Positions 34,465 through 47,202 of a stretch of 64,000 nucleotides of DNA are shown here, piece by piece. Within the stretch, counting starts at the first letter, position 1, and each line of letters begins with the position of its first letter. The position numbers and the translations under genes were made by a program. The notes beneath the pieces were generated by a model. It searched no databases and had not been told where the DNA came from. It saw only the letters and a program-made list of their open reading frames with translations. Source of the stretch: Ariolimax columbianus. Taxonomy: Eukaryota; Mollusca; Gastropoda; Stylommatophora; Arionidae. The stretch spans positions 13,252,818 through 13,316,817 of the forward strand of contig JAVGWX010000011.1 in the NCBI GenBank assembly GCA_036924085.1, given 5' to 3'.

Positions 34465-35230
34465 TTGATCTTCAAGTTTAGAACAGGTCGTGCCCCTCTC
34501 AACAAATATCTGAATAGAATAGACAGAATAGACAGAATAGACAGAATAGACACACTACGTGAAGGAAATTGCAGATTCTGTTCCTTCTTCTTCTTCTTCT
34601 TCTTCTTCTTCTTCTTCTTCTTCGTACGCAGTCAGACAGTAACCATTATTTTTTCGAAAAAAGCGGCGGTCATCCTGAGGCTGTCGACACTGCCATAGAG
34701 CTTGTCTTGCAGTTCCACTGGTAATGGCCACATCTGCTCTCTCTGATCCTCGTATGTCGGGCAGTTCTGCAGCAGATGTTCAGCGGTCATTTTACCAGTA
34801 CCGCACGGGCATTCGTCGGTACACCCTATCTTCAATTTGTTGAATAGGTGGTACCTCAGTCTGTTGTGGCCAGTGCGAAGTCTGAAGACAACGACCTGCT
34901 CTCTTCGGTTCAACTGGTAATAGGCATCGTTTTTGGTGTAACCAGTATGTTCGGTTTCCCATTTGGTCATGTATCTGGCTTTGATAAGCCGTTTTGACTC
35001 TTCGTACGTCGTACTGGTAGCAGATTCTGTTCCGACCATGAGGAATAAGTCGAGCACCTCCTCTGTACCCAGGGCTGGCCAATCCGCGAGACCGGTGCTC
35101 CCAACACAGCTGACCATACACAACACACTCTGCATATCACTTCAACAACTGAGGACGTGTGCTTTTGTCTGGGAGGCAGTGTGCTGTAACACGAGCTAAC
35201 AACTCCCAGAATAAGAAAATGTATGTCATC
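34465..35230 (+). pseudogene. LINE-h C-terminus, split by LINE-a, with 9-bp codon repeat
   Basis: 34465-34584 reads IFKFRTGRAPLNKYLNRI, then a 9-bp repeat (AGAATAGAC, about five units; residues RID) and NCRFCSF. After the LINE-a insertion it resumes at 35034 with the matching zinc-knuckle-like region (EHLLCTQG-like) and a TQHTLHITSTTEDVCF-like end. The paralogue at 58390-60310 carries the large 33-bp array at the equivalent place. Confidence 0.65.
34585..35019 (-). mobile_element. LINE-a 3' fragment inserted in LINE-h
   Basis: 435 bp with a long (CTT)n tail complement (34585-34622). Encodes TKWETEHTGYTKNDAYYQLN, then CPCGTGKMTAEHLLQNC and the C-terminus. Perfect 14-bp duplication GCAGATTCTGTTCC lies at 34571-34584 and 35020-35033. 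Confidence 0.9.
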
Positions 35231-35235
35231 AAGAG

Positions 35236-35598
35236 GATCAAGATGCTGAGCAGTGCATGAGCTGCAGCGATCAGCGAACGAAACCTGACTGCTAGCATCA
35301 GGGTCAGCGAACCAGAGCTGCCAAGACACTTCTACACTTCCACGAGTTGATCCCGGATAACAGGCTGCAACAGAACAGAATTGCTAAGGAGAAGGGACTG
35401 AAGAGGAAGTCTAGCCCAGTACTAAAAAATCGAAGTCGATTGTGTCGGACCGAAATGTGCAAATATCACAGTCAAGATGTAAACTACGTTATTATATTAT
35501 AGACTGTATTCCGTTCTCCGGATATTATCCTGTTACTTGCAAAGTCCCTTTCAGTGCTCGGTAACGGGAGTTTGAGGACCAGCAGCGAAGAAGAATAC
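35236..35598 (+). mobile_element. SINE-2 copy
   Basis: Head AAGATGCTGAGCAGTGCATG, a core with a small deletion near 35430, and tail GAGGACCAGCAGCGAAGAAG. No clear target duplication was identified. Confidence 0.8.
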
Positions 35599-35599
35599 A

Positions 35600-35730
35600 G
35601 GATTAAGTAAGTCCGTCAGTTCGTATACAAGTAAGTAAGTCCGTCAGTTCGTATACAAGTAAGTAAGTCTGTCAGTTCGTATACAAGTAAGTAAGTCCGT
35701 CAGTTCGTATGCAAGTAATTTAGTAAGTAA
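35600..35730. repeat. 28-bp tandem repeat, about four copies
   Basis: Unit GTAAGTAAGTCCGTCAGTTC plus GTATACAA. Near identical copies. Confidence 0.9.
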
Positions 35731-35989
35731 AAGGAAGAGAAGATGACGAAGAAGAAGAAGTATAAGAAGAAAAAGAAAAAATATGAAATATGGGACTGGG
35801 TAGAAGTAGGAAAGAAAAAGAAGACGGAACAAAATAAAAGACAGAGGATAAAAAGTGAAAATACGAAGAAAGAGAATAAGACAAATAACGAAGAAGGAAA
35901 AGACGAGCCAGGTGTAGACAAAGTAGTGAGGATAGCATGCAGGATTAGATCAAGGTCATTCCAGATGGTTCCAGAAAGGACGTTTTTGT

Positions 35990-36260
35990 TCTGCTGGTTT
36001 GATTAAAACTGCTTTTCTGGATTCTACTCGCGAAGGCACACTTCTTTCCACACCAAACCAGACTGCAGTCCATTTGGCGATATCAGGATGTATTGGAAAG
36101 TATTTGTATCTGTTCGTAGAATGAAGGCATTGGTCAGTGAATGGATGCGTGCGTGTATCTGTTTGTAATGTGTGCCACTATGGCCGTTTTGTAGTACAGT
36201 ATATTTGCCAAATCCTTTCTGTAATTGGAGAAGTGGTTATATTGAGAGAAATCTCCGAAG
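35990..36260 (+). mobile_element. SINE-3-like body, partial
   Basis: Shares GATTAAAACTGCTTTTCTGG-type, CTGCAGTCCATTT-type and GTTTGTAATGTG words in order with 19680-20190. The tRNA-like head is absent. Confidence 0.55.
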
Positions 36261-36599
36261 ATGGCGCAATAACTAGCTGCGGGTCTACATTGCTCTTGTG
36301 TTTTAGTTCATTATAGATGACGCCAGACCATTGATTTGTCGGGAATTCACACTAGTCAACGACTTACACGTGTGTTCACGGAAACGTGTTGTTGTTTTCC
36401 ATTTGGACTGGTTAATTCGTTCGTTTTGTGTGTTTTCTTCCGTTCGATTATCCTGGAATGGGCATCGGCTAAATGAATTAGTACTACGCTTAAACATGTG
36501 TCATATTTCACGGTCTAGTTCACCCGGCTGAACTTCGCGAGATTGGCGCCCTTCGCCCTAGCTGAAGACAGTGTCAGCTTTGTTGTATGAAATTTAGAT

Positions 36600-36765
36600 A
36601 CAACTATAATGAACTACCACCTGGAGAGAGATGGGCTCCGTCAGGTGTGCAGCGGCCCAAGACACACCGTTGTTGTATGGCAGGAGCTGGTACTACAAAC
36701 TGTAATAATGGTGCCTCAACGACTACTAGGTTATGGGACTGATGATGATGAGGATGATGGTATGT
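36600..36765 (+). mobile_element. LINE 3' end with (GAT)n tail
   Basis: The sequence ends in ATGGTGCCTCAACGACTACT and a (GATGATGA) tail, the arrangement also seen at 4410-4462 for an RTE/craniata-like LINE. Confidence 0.5.
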
Positions 36766-37190
36766 TGGGACCAGTACTGACATATAGCAGTGAATCATGG
36801 GCAATCACCAAGCAAGCGGATTGAATTTTGAAACCAACAAAGGTGTGGTTGTACAGAAGAATGCTGCGGATCCGATGGACAGCAAGGAAGACTAATGAAA
36901 CAGCACTCGAAAAGGCACAAACACAAAGACAGCTCGTTGCAAAGTTTAAAACATGGCAGTCATCGTTTTCGGGCTTGTGATGAGAAGAGGCGTTTGGAGC
37001 AACTGGCAACAACGGGAAAGATAGCAGAACAAAGAGACAGAGGAAGGCCGAGAGAGAAGATGTTGGGCAGTTTGGGTGAATGTCATTTGCGGCAATCATC
37101 AACAGAGTTGGTAAATACACGACACACGTGATTGAAGTGGGTGGAGATCCCCACCAGCCGGCAGGGCACCTGATGATGATGACGATGTTG
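36766..37190 (+). pseudogene. LINE ORF2 C-terminus (craniata/RTE-like)
   Basis: Broken frames give TYSSESWAITKQAD, WLYRRMLRIRWTARKTNETA and QRDRGRPREKMLGSL, the usual order at the end of these LINE ORF2 proteins. A (GAT)n-like tail lies at 37172-37190. Confidence 0.75.
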
Positions 37191-37194
37191 GGAT

Positions 37195-38645
<1,451 letters not shown>

Positions 38646-39061
38646 TCTGTCTTCTCTGTCTAATCTATCTGTCTGTTTATTTTTTACCTCTTTTTCTTTT
38701 CTCTTTTTTCTCTTCCTCTCTCTCTCTCTCTCTCTCTCTTTCATTATCCAGTACTATCTCCATATTCGTCAATTTATCCCGTATCTAAAGAAAAGACTAT
38801 ACAAAACACCACCAATGAAAAACACGCTACAGGTAATATGACTGCCAGATAAGGCCCTCCCCCAGATAATACCATCGTTCAAGAATCCTTCACAAACATA
38901 TCTATCCCTGTTAAGGGCAGCTTATTGTGACCGAGTGGCGCCACCTGGTTTAGCATTACTATAACCAACACTGAGCCAATCAGTGCGAGAGTGGGCACAG
39001 CGCTCGATTCTCACGGCAGAAATGTCTTCTAATCTAGTTATCGACACGTTCCAGTCGATCC

Positions 39062-39615
39062 AGCTGTTGTTGGTTGTTGTTCTTTGTTTTTGTTGGTTGT
39101 TGTTGGTTGTTGTTGTTGGTTGTTGTTGTTGGTTGTTGTTGTTGGTTGTTGTTATTGTTTGTTTTTGTTGGTTGTTATTGTTGGTTGTTGTTGGTTGTTG
39201 TTGCTGGTTGTTGTTATTGTTTATTTTTGTTGGTTGTTGTTTGTTGTTGTTGTTTGTTGTTGTTGTTGTTTGTTCTTGCTGTTGTTGGTTGTTGTTGTTG
39301 GTGTTGTTGGTTATTGTTGTTGTTGGTTGTTGTTGTTGGTTGGTGTTGTTGTTTGTTGTTGTTGGTTCTTGTTGTTGTTGGTTGTTGGTGTTGTTGTTGG
39401 TTATTGTTGTTGTTGGTTGTTGTTGTTGTTTATTGTTGTTGGTTCTTGTTGTTGGTTGTTGTTGTTGTTGGTTCTTGTTGGTTGTTGGTTGTTGTTGTTG
39501 TTGTTTGTTGTTGTTGGTTCTTGTTGGTTGTTGTTGTTGGTTGTTGTTGTTTGTTGTTGTTGGTTGTTGTTGTTGGTTGTTGCTGATGTTTGTTGTTGTT
39601 GTTGGTTGTTTTTGT
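39062..39615. repeat. (TTG)n-rich array, about 550 bp
   Basis: TTG/GTT trinucleotides with scattered T and C changes. The plus frames (poly Val/Leu/Cys) and minus frames (poly Gln/Asn/Thr) are repeat artefacts. The Gln/Asn-rich minus frame 38922-39740 continues into flanking element sequence, but nothing else supports it as a gene. Confidence 0.95.
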
Positions 39616-39654
39616 TTCGAATACTCACAAAGAGTAGGTTTACTCTTTTGTTGC

Positions 39655-40230
39655 GATCTTAAAAGGAGGCTAAGCGGCGAGTTGCTGTAGCTTTCCTCAC
39701 ATCCCAAGTGTGCTGATGAAGGTGTACCAGGGTCCTCCATGCGGCTGTGCTATGTTCGGTTTCATCTGTGTTTCGCACACGATTACGGGGATCACGTGAA
39801 TCCCTCACCCCGTTAGCCAGGCTGCCATACATACAGCACGCTTCCAGAGAGGGCAACTAGGAAGCTGATGTGAGGGTCATGTCCAGTGTATTTTGCATGA
39901 CCTGACTAACATGTCGGATCAGTATGTTGTGCCTGACCTCGACTAACATGTCTGATCAGTATGTTGTGACCGACTTTGACTAACATGTCTGATCAGAATG
40001 GTGTGCCTGACCTTGACTAACATGTCTGATCAGTGTGTTGTGCCTGACCTCGACTAACATGTCTGATCAGTATGTTGTGACCGACCTCGACTAACATGTC
40101 TGATCAGTATGTTGTGCCTGACCTCGACTAACATGTCTGATCAGTATGTTGTGACTGACCTTGACTGACATGTCTGATCAGTATGTTGTGACTGACCAGA
40201 CGTTAGTCTTCCTCCCCGTGTTCAGATGTA
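39655..40230 (-). mobile_element. Dispersed element with 37-bp array, copy D
   Basis: Inverted copy. The unique part (39660-39890) matches 10180-10400 in reverse. About eight 37-bp units (39895-40190) contain ATCAGTATGTTGTGCCTGAC, and the terminal motif GACCAGACGTTAGTCTTCCT ends near 40215. Confidence 0.8.
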
Positions 40231-40329
40231 AATAGTTGTCTGGTGTTCTATTGTGCAAGGAAAGACAGCAAGGCAGGCACTGACTGATATACAAGGTATA
40301 GTCTAGTATAGCGATAGGGGGTCGAAGCT

Positions 40330-40600
40330 ACATCACAGAGAACGAGATGACAGCAGCTAGCGGCTCACAGCTACAGCACAGTGAAGGAGATAACAGCAGC
40401 GAGTGACTCACAGCTACAGCACAGTGAAGGAGATAACAGCAGCTAGCGGCTCACAGCTACAGCACAGTGAAGGAGATAACAGCAGCGAGTGACTCACAGC
40501 TACAGCACAGAGAACGAGATGATAGCAGCCAGGGACTAACAGCTACAGCATAGAGAACTAGATGACAGCAGCCAGTGACTCACAGCTACAGCACAGTGAA
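40330..40600. repeat. 43-bp tandem repeat, about six copies
   Basis: Unit CTCACAGCTACAGCACAGTG plus AAGGAGATAACAGCAGC and a short variable end. It lies directly beside copy D of the 37-bp element. Confidence 0.88.
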
Positions 40601-40819
40601 TGCCTATGGGCATATATGATGGTCGTTGCAGGTGTATTGTAAAACTATTCTGGACTTCGTGGGATGTGAGAAGTTAGTTGGCATCTAGGGATATTTGGGT
40701 AAGTTCAAGCTTACAAACACCAACCTTTTCCAGAGCTTGAAGGGCAGATAATGAGTCTTTTAAAATTACATTGCGTTGGGCTTTTGATGGGAAAGCATCA
40801 TATACAGGCAATGTGGTTT

Positions 40820-41110
40820 AACATCATGTATTCAACATCAAGCGATTTGGTTTAACGATGTATTCAACATCAAGCGATTTGGTTTAACTTGATGTATTCA
40901 ACATCAAGCGATTTGGTTTAACTTGATGTATTCAACATCAAGCGATTTGGTTTAACTTGATGTATTCAACATCAAGCGATTTGGTTTAACTTGATGTATT
41001 CAACATCAAGCGATTTGGTTTAACGATATATTCAACATCAAGCGGTTTGGTTTAACCTCGTGTTTTCAACGTCAGGGTATTTAGTTTAGCCTCTTGTATT
41101 CAACATCAGG
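40820..41110. repeat. 34-bp tandem repeat, about eight copies
   Basis: Unit CAACATCAAGCGATTTGGTT plus TAACTTGATGTATT. TTGATG...CATCAA is self-complementary, so each unit could form a small stem. Confidence 0.9.
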
Positions 41111-41119
41111 AAGTTTAGA

Positions 41120-41690
41120 TTTGGTTACTTTTCAATATCATCACCATTTTCTAGAATATTTTTTCACAAAGTGGAAGTGTGTTGTGTACAGACTCGTACA
41201 TGTTGCAAGTGTAATCTACTGGCTCTAGAGAGTCACTGGTCTTTAGAAATTCATAAAGCAAACGAGTTCATAAATTCTGCAGAGAAACAAATTCCAGTTT
41301 CTCAATTTTTGTTTCCAGGGGAGTATCAGCTGGTATTCTTGTGTCGGCCTTTATAATCGAATAAGTATGGAGATGACTTAGGGGCGGGCTCAGTACTACC
41401 ATTAGGACAACCAGGCAGCTGCGCTGGGCCCAGACATCAAAGGGGAGCATATTCTAGAGTGTTAATTTGTTAAGAGTGTGTGTCTGACCAGAATGATGAA
41501 TGGAAATAGAAGGGGAATAAAAGCATTATTTTGTATTTCAACATTATCAATAGTTTAAAAAAACTGATCAGATTTGACAGCAGAATACGAAACAATAAAG
41601 ACATTTGAAAAGTGGGATGGAATAGGTGCAAATGTTAGGCAAATTATTTTCTTAAATCCAAAAAAGTAATTATGTTCATCTACCAGCTAC
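41120..41690. other. Unassigned sequence
   Basis: No supported gene or element. Confidence 0.35.
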
Positions 41691-41697
41691 TTATCGC

Positions 41698-41723
41698 TAT
41701 ATATATATATGTGTGTGCGTGCG

Positions 41724-41776
<53 letters not shown>
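41698..41776. repeat. (GT)n microsatellite
   Basis: About 75 bp of GT dinucleotides preceded by a short (AT)n tract. Confidence 0.97.
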
Positions 41777-41778
<2 letters not shown>

Positions 41779-41779
41779 G

Positions 41780-42136
41780 TTTCTTATTGTTCCATTCGTC
41801 CACGTTGCCATGGGTCCCAATTTTGTCTTCCGCGGACCCTGTCTTGGGTCATGAAAGTCCAGTCGGTGGTAAGCATTGCACCAGAGGCGTTTCGGATTTT
41901 GTTATGGATAGCAACGGGCCAATGCGTTGGAGGTTATCCCCGCAGTCTCTTTTTGTCTCTTGGGTACCAGATCGCTGTCGCCATGGACCATCGTTTCGTG
42001 GTAATATGTGGCCTGCCCATTTATGTTTTGCCCTGTCTACATAGATTGCCTTATCAGTCGCAAATGACAAACGTCGTATGCCAGAATTAAGGAGAGGCCA
42101 TGACTCCCCTATTGCCGCACACGACACCTTTTTCAT
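41780..42136 (-). pseudogene. LINE ORF2 C-terminal fragment
   Basis: The minus frame 41849-42136 reads RAKHKWAGHILPRNDGPWRQ, the AGHIARR-DGRW motif common to the C-terminus of many metazoan LINEs. A WNNKK-like end lies near 41790. The (GT)n microsatellite abuts its 3' end. Confidence 0.75.
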
Positions 42137-42164
42137 CTGAGATCACATCGTTGTTGGTACCATA

Positions 42165-42510
42165 ATTTAACAGCCTACTGTTGAAACAGGCCTTCTGACT
42201 CACGGAGAAATACATATGAAACGTCACATTCCACGGCTGACTAAATAGCGTAAATTGCATGTGTCAACTATTAGTGCAACTATAATTGCGTGTTCAGGAA
42301 ACACAGATAGATATGTAGTTGGTTTCAGGGCAGGATTCTGTGAGAGGATCACTCTCAACAGTGATTTGTTGTGTTGTGAACCGTCAATTTGTTTTGTTTC
42401 CCTGTGTGGAGAATGGATTAATTATACATTTTAGCTTCCGCGGTGAAATCTGCCATGTCATGTGGTTTTCCCGGTGAGTCACGCCAAGTAAGCCATGGCA
42501 ATTTGCAGAT
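42165..42510 (+). repeat. Dispersed repeat R340, copy 2
   Basis: Second copy of the family at 30345-30700, same orientation, diverged by substitutions and small indels. Here it is followed by a possible LINE remnant (GVIWRQSVGG-like frame at 42580-42660). Confidence 0.75.
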
Positions 42511-42514
42511 TATG

Positions 42515-43165
42515 ACGCACAGTAGACCTTTCTTGCGACATCCCATCCGATGTCTGGGAAAAACATTTCTCAGGATCGAGTTATCTGGAGACAGTCAGTT
42601 GGAGGGGAGATATTGACTGTTGACGCTAGGAGAGGCCTTCTGGCTGCAGAGAAACGAGAAAGAATGAAGAGATCAAGCTCAGCATGGTTGTACGATCTGT
42701 GGCAGAGACTGTCACTCGCGGATTGGCCTTTACAGCCCTAGCAGACAGTGTCGAAATACAGGAGATAACTGGACAAAACCCACAGGTCGTCTGCGAATTG
42801 TCTATAAAGATTAAGACCTTTCTTGAGAATTTAATGTGGTGGGTTTCCCCTGCTAGCCACATCTGCCTGAGCTGTTTTTCTGTGGCCTTTTGTCAGTCCC
42901 TTCTGCTGACAGGACAAGTGAGTGTCCTGCTTTGCTCATATGCAGAGTTGTCCACTTACATCAGTGGATATTTTCATATGCAGAGCTGTCCACTTACACT
43001 GGTGGATATTTGGTTACCAAAGCCTTGCAAGCCGTACCTAATACGTTGTCCTTTTTTTACCCATAGGAGTAGTTGAGAATTTCACTTCATCGAACTGATA
43101 TCTATATAGCTTATCTCATACTATCCAGTACTTTTAGAGGACACGTCATAGACAAGAGAATAATT
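42515..43165. other. Possible LINE remnant and unassigned sequence
   Basis: A frame at 42550-42741 (IWRQSVGGEILTVDARRGLL) is faintly like the end of LINE ORF2 but not decisive. 42930-43010 has an imperfect direct repeat around CATATGCAGAGTTGTCCACT. Confidence 0.25.
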
Positions 43166-43169
43166 TTGA

Positions 43170-43205
43170 CCAATACCCCCCCCCTCCCCCCCCCCCCCCC
43201 CCCCA
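43170..43205. repeat. Poly-C tract
   Basis: About 35 bp almost entirely C. Confidence 0.95.
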
Positions 43206-43209
43206 CAAA

Positions 43210-43735
43210 CAACGTCATAGTCATGTGAACAATTTGACCCAGACACCTAGAAAAGCGTCATAGTGAAGAGCACACATTTGATTCAGATCCCTAGAATAAC
43301 GTCAAAGTCAATAGAACAAATGTGATTCATATCCCCAGAATAACGTCAAAGTCAAGTTTACAAATTTGATTCAGATCCCCAGAATAACGTCAAAGTCAAG
43401 AGAACAAATTTGATTCAGATCCCCAGAATAACGTCATAGTCAAGAGAACAAATTTGATTCATATCCCCAGAATAACGTCAAAGTCAAGTTAACAAATTTG
43501 GCTCAGATCCCCAGAATAACGTCATAGTCAAAAGAACTAATGTGGCTCTGACCTCCAGAATAACGTCATGGTCAAGTTAACAAATTTGGCTCAGATCCCC
43601 AGAATAACGTCATAGACAAGATTACAAATCGACCCATACACCCAGATCCGAGTCAAAGTCAAGAAACATATTTTTATCTAGACCTCCCATAAAACATCAC
43701 AGTTAGACAATTCTTGACCAAGACCCCAGGATAAC
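43210..43735. repeat. 44-bp tandem repeat, about 11 copies
   Basis: Unit CCCCAGAATAACGTCAAAGT plus CAAGAGAACAAATTTGATTC and AGAT. Outer units are more diverged than central ones. Confidence 0.9.
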
Positions 43736-44065
43736 GTAATGATCTGGAGAGCCGTAGTGGTCTGGGCTTCAAGCTAACGCCTTCGTCCAGTGAAATATAT
43801 TGCCTAGGACTCGTGTCTCCTGTCTACGTTGCGCTGATGTAACTAGGATATGTTACATCAGCCGGGCCAACAAGGCGGAAATCGACACTGTTTCCCACAT
43901 AGTTGTGAGTTTACTGAGAAGCTTAGCAATGCACTACAGTAAGGAGAATCTAGATCAACCTTCTTCAGTATACCTCATTATGTAAGAACAGACACTGTAA
44001 CTCACAACCACAGAAAGAAGGAATAAGAACTCAAATTGAAACAACAGTGACATTTAAATAAAAGC

Positions 44066-44320
44066 GAGGGGACGGCGGGGCCTAGTGGTTAAGTGGCACG
44101 GCTCACAACCAGAAGGTGCTGGGTTCGATCCCCATCACAGCACCGGCCGTTACCCCGGGGAAGCAAACCCTTAGAAAAAGCAGGAGGAAGCAGACCCTTA
44201 CATAAAATGCATGCTGAAGTCGGATGCACTGGGCCGACAGGCGCAAAATAAAAACCACAGTGTAACGCACACACGCCTTGGGGAATAGATAAATAAGGCG
44301 AACGCAAAAAAAACAAAACA
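44066..44320 (+). mobile_element. SINE-1, tRNA-derived
   Basis: A-box-like GGGCCTAGTGGTTAAG, intact B box GGGTTCGATCCCC, body with GCTGAAGTCGGATGCACTGG and a tail AAGGCGAACGCA plus A-rich sequence. The best-preserved B box of the three copies. Confidence 0.88.
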
Positions 44321-44344
44321 AAATAAAACAAAAAAAATTAAAAA

Positions 44345-45120
44345 AATTAAAGCATTAAGTATAAATCAATAAGGCATTCCAATCCGGCATGTTTGAAGTC
44401 ATTGAAAATGTGGGTTTATCGCAATCTGCAAAAAGGAAAGACTGTAAAGTTTAAAAAGACAATGAAAAAGATGGATTGAAAAATTAATGAATACATCAGC
44501 ATTTAAAAGAATGCAGAAGAATTAAAAGTAACGATTTTATCCTTACTTCAGAGGAGATATAGAATGAGAGAATGTTCCAGATTGATTCAGATGTTTTCTT
44601 AGAAGTGGCCGCGTTTGTTATCGCTTTCCCGCCATTTCTTGTGCAGACGTAATCAACCTCCGAGCCAAACGCCATAACGGATTACGAATTAAACTACGTA
44701 ACTAATGAAGCGTCCACTGTCGCCATGGAAACCATCTGTGCTAGAAGGGAAAGGCTGGCAGTTATTTTATAAAAGCCGGCTGCCTTCTCAACTGAAATAT
44801 CTATACTTTTCTTTCTATTCGTTTTTCTTTTATGCTTGCATGATGCAATGCTATTTTTAGATGTGCATGCATCAAGAAGAAGATTATATCAATTTTTTTT
44901 CTTAATCTTTCGTTTCCGAAACTTCTTTTGTGAGGAATTTCATTAATTCCTCCCCACCCCTTTCCTCCCATCTCCCTCTGCCCCACATCTTTTTTTTTCA
45001 ATTGTATAGGAATACAGATTTCCTGTGTTATTCACCACAGACTTCAAGCAGGAGCAGTCTGGCCTGTTTTTGATTCCGGAGTGCAGTCCTTCTCTTTTTA
45101 CCAGGTGCTCTTTGTCTCAA
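44345..45120. other. Unassigned sequence
   Basis: No supported gene. Some short AT- and T-rich tracts. Confidence 0.35.
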
Positions 45121-45129
45121 TCATTTAAC

Positions 45130-45540
45130 TTAACTCAACTAAACTTAACTTTACTTAACTTAACGAATCTTACCGTCTTGATACTGATTTAGAAGACTCT
45201 GCAGAGTCTGTATACAACCAGTTTCATTTACATTTCCTTGCTTTAAAATCTATGCGCACCCAATCTATTCTTAAATGCATTAATTGTTCCTGCCGCAACT
45301 ACTTTCTGTGGCAATGCATTCCAAACATTCACCACTCTGACTGAAGAAAATAGTATCTAATATCTTATGCTGGACCTGTCTTTAATGAATTTGTGGCCAT
45401 GCCCTCTTGTTCTTGTAGGGGGTTGTGTTATGACAAAAAAACTGTTGTCTAATTTATCCTTTCCTTTGAATATCTTATAAACTCACCTCGAATTCTTCTC
45501 TTTTTTATATACCAAAAGCCGGCTTTTCTGAGTCTTTGCT
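45130..45540 (-). pseudogene. LINE-f (L2/CR1-like) ORF2 C-terminus and 3' region
   Basis: The minus strand reads VVNVWNALPQKVVAAGTINA followed by FKNRLGAHRF and a stop near 45250, the conserved tail of L2/CR1/jockey-type LINE ORF2. Further upstream, a TRTRGHGHKF-like stretch lies near 45405 in another frame. Confidence 0.78.
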
Positions 45541-45779
45541 CATAACTGTAATTCTGTAATCCCACTATCAGTTTTGTTAATTAGGAAAATATAATGTAGC
45601 CACAGTAAGGTCCCCATTGTCATAAAATGTCACTATGCCACATTTGGTTAAGATCGGCACACCTGTCTAGAAGTGAATATGTTATTCAAACAAACAAACA
45701 AATAAATAAAGACTTTCAGTTTTACCCACACACATGCACACACACACACACATATATATATACTTACCACTTACTTGCT

Positions 45780-46518
45780 CTTCTTCTATCATGGGGTGTT
45801 CAGGTTCTTCAGAATGAACGCCAGACTATTCTATTTCCTGTCATCCTCTTGGCCTGGTTCCAGTCTAGTCCGCTGTCTTTTATAAGACTGTTTTATTTTG
45901 TCGTTCCCCCGAACTTTGGGTCATCCTCGGAGCATTGATCCTAGACTCTTTGAATTCCATGCCTGCTGTCGTAGCCTATATTCTTGCCATCTGTATTTAT
46001 GGCCAACCCACTCGAGTGCAGGGGCTGGGTGTGTCATATTGTCTTAGTGCAGTCCTTGATATTCATTGACACAGTGCTAGGGTAAGGCACTTGCCTACCA
46101 GCGTGATGAACGGAAACGGTGGGCGATCAAATTTCACCTTCTCTCTTCGATCCATATTCTCTAAGTCTGGATCCACAGACGCAGCTTATTTTCTGGGTCG
46201 CCACTGGGAGACAGAATAAGGTATTGATTCCCTGAATCTGAGGCAGGAAGTCAAACATGAGTCTCTGAATGCTTTCATCCCGTTCACTTCGTCTCGCTAT
46301 GGTCGAAAGGTAAGTCACTCGCCTCTCATAAGCGATGAACGGAAACGGTGGACCATCGAATCCCGCCATGGTCGCAACGGAAGTGGGACGAAAATGCCTT
46401 AACACAGAATTACCTCCAGTCGGCCAAGAATTACAAGCACTAGAGACATACCTACAAGCTAACAAGAAAGTTGTTATAACACTGGATGAGACGATTGATA
46501 AGAATCAAACAACACAAT
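45780..46518. other. Flank of the Maverick with tRNA-SINE-like pieces
   Basis: Two similar segments (46070-46130 and 46300-46370) share GATGAACGGAAACGGTGG with CATCGAATCCCGCCATGG-like B-box sequence, suggesting decayed tRNA-like SINE heads. The 46335-46518 frame (VGQELQALETYLQANKK) is not assigned. Confidence 0.35.
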
Positions 46519-46896
46519 AGTAGTATATAAGGTCCCTTTTCACGCAAAAAGTGGAGCTGTTTTCCTCTTTAATTGTCCTATGATCCACACGCTGGTGGAG
46601 CTTATGATCCACACAGGGATCGGCGTGACCTTGGTTCTAGCCCGCGTCTTTCCCAGATACGTAATCGACAACTTCGCGGAGCGAAGTTATCGAATTTTAT
46701 AATTAATAGGAGTAGCTAATTATTGATTTGTTGTTGTTGTTGTTGTTGTCCTAACGTATTTACAATATATAAACAAGTAGGCAAATAAGACGAAACAAAA
46801 ATATAATAGTGGATATATACAGCTTTTATTTGTTTGGGATCAATATCACAATGACTCGCAGTTCATTTCAAGTATCATTCTAAGTGGCTCAAACCA
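46519..46896 (+). repeat. Maverick left terminal inverted repeat
   Basis: 378 bp matching the reverse complement of 57323-57708 with few differences. It includes a perfect-stem hairpin region (46666-46694), a (TTG)n tract (46729-46749) and TATA-like words (ATATATAAAC). The last part overlaps the end of the cyclin C-terminal remnant. Confidence 0.95.
46666..46694. other. Hairpin inside left terminal repeat
   Basis: TCGACAACTTCGC, loop GGA, GCGAAGTTATCGA: 12 Watson-Crick pairs plus one A/C mismatch on this strand, which reads as a G.T pair on the other strand, with a 3-base loop. It is conserved in the right repeat at 57534-57562. Confidence 0.8.
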
Positions 46897-47170
46897 CTCT
46901 TTATCAAAATGTTGACATATGGTTGATACGTCTGTGTAGTTCCTATGGTACTTTCACTCGGCAATGTGTCTTGTCCACTTTCCGATAAAATGAACGAGTG
47001 GAAAGGTGTGATGAAATCTAGGCAAGCTTTCATATCAGTGTGAGTCAGCCCAGATATTTCGTATACATCTTCCGCAATTGACGAATAAAGAATCAATATT
47101 GCCGCTGGGACCTCCCGATAATTATAGATGACACAGTTTTTATCTAACAGCGAATTATCCGCAATTCAAT
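46875..47170 (-). pseudogene. Possible C-terminal cyclin-fold remnant
   Basis: A minus frame running from about 47170 to 46875, with no ATG at its start, encodes a segment resembling the second cyclin fold (EVPAAILILYSSIAEDVYEI, then TDMKACLDFITPF). It lies downstream of the N-terminal cyclin-box frame but in a different frame, with stops between. It may be the second half of a frameshifted cyclin gene. The end overlaps the terminal repeat. Similarity to cyclin C-domains is weak. Confidence 0.45.
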
Positions 47171-47202
47171 ACATTTCTAATAGTTCGCGGTTCCCAAAGG
47201 AA

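Noticed and set aside
38922..39740. Gln/Asn/Thr-rich 272-aa minus frame, prion-like composition
   Set aside because: It is the (TTG)n array read in reverse and runs into the copy D dispersed element; no independent support.
46666..46694. loxP-like recombination site
   Set aside because: Only a 7-base arm word is shared with loxP and the spacer is 3 rather than 8 bases; treated as a hairpin only.
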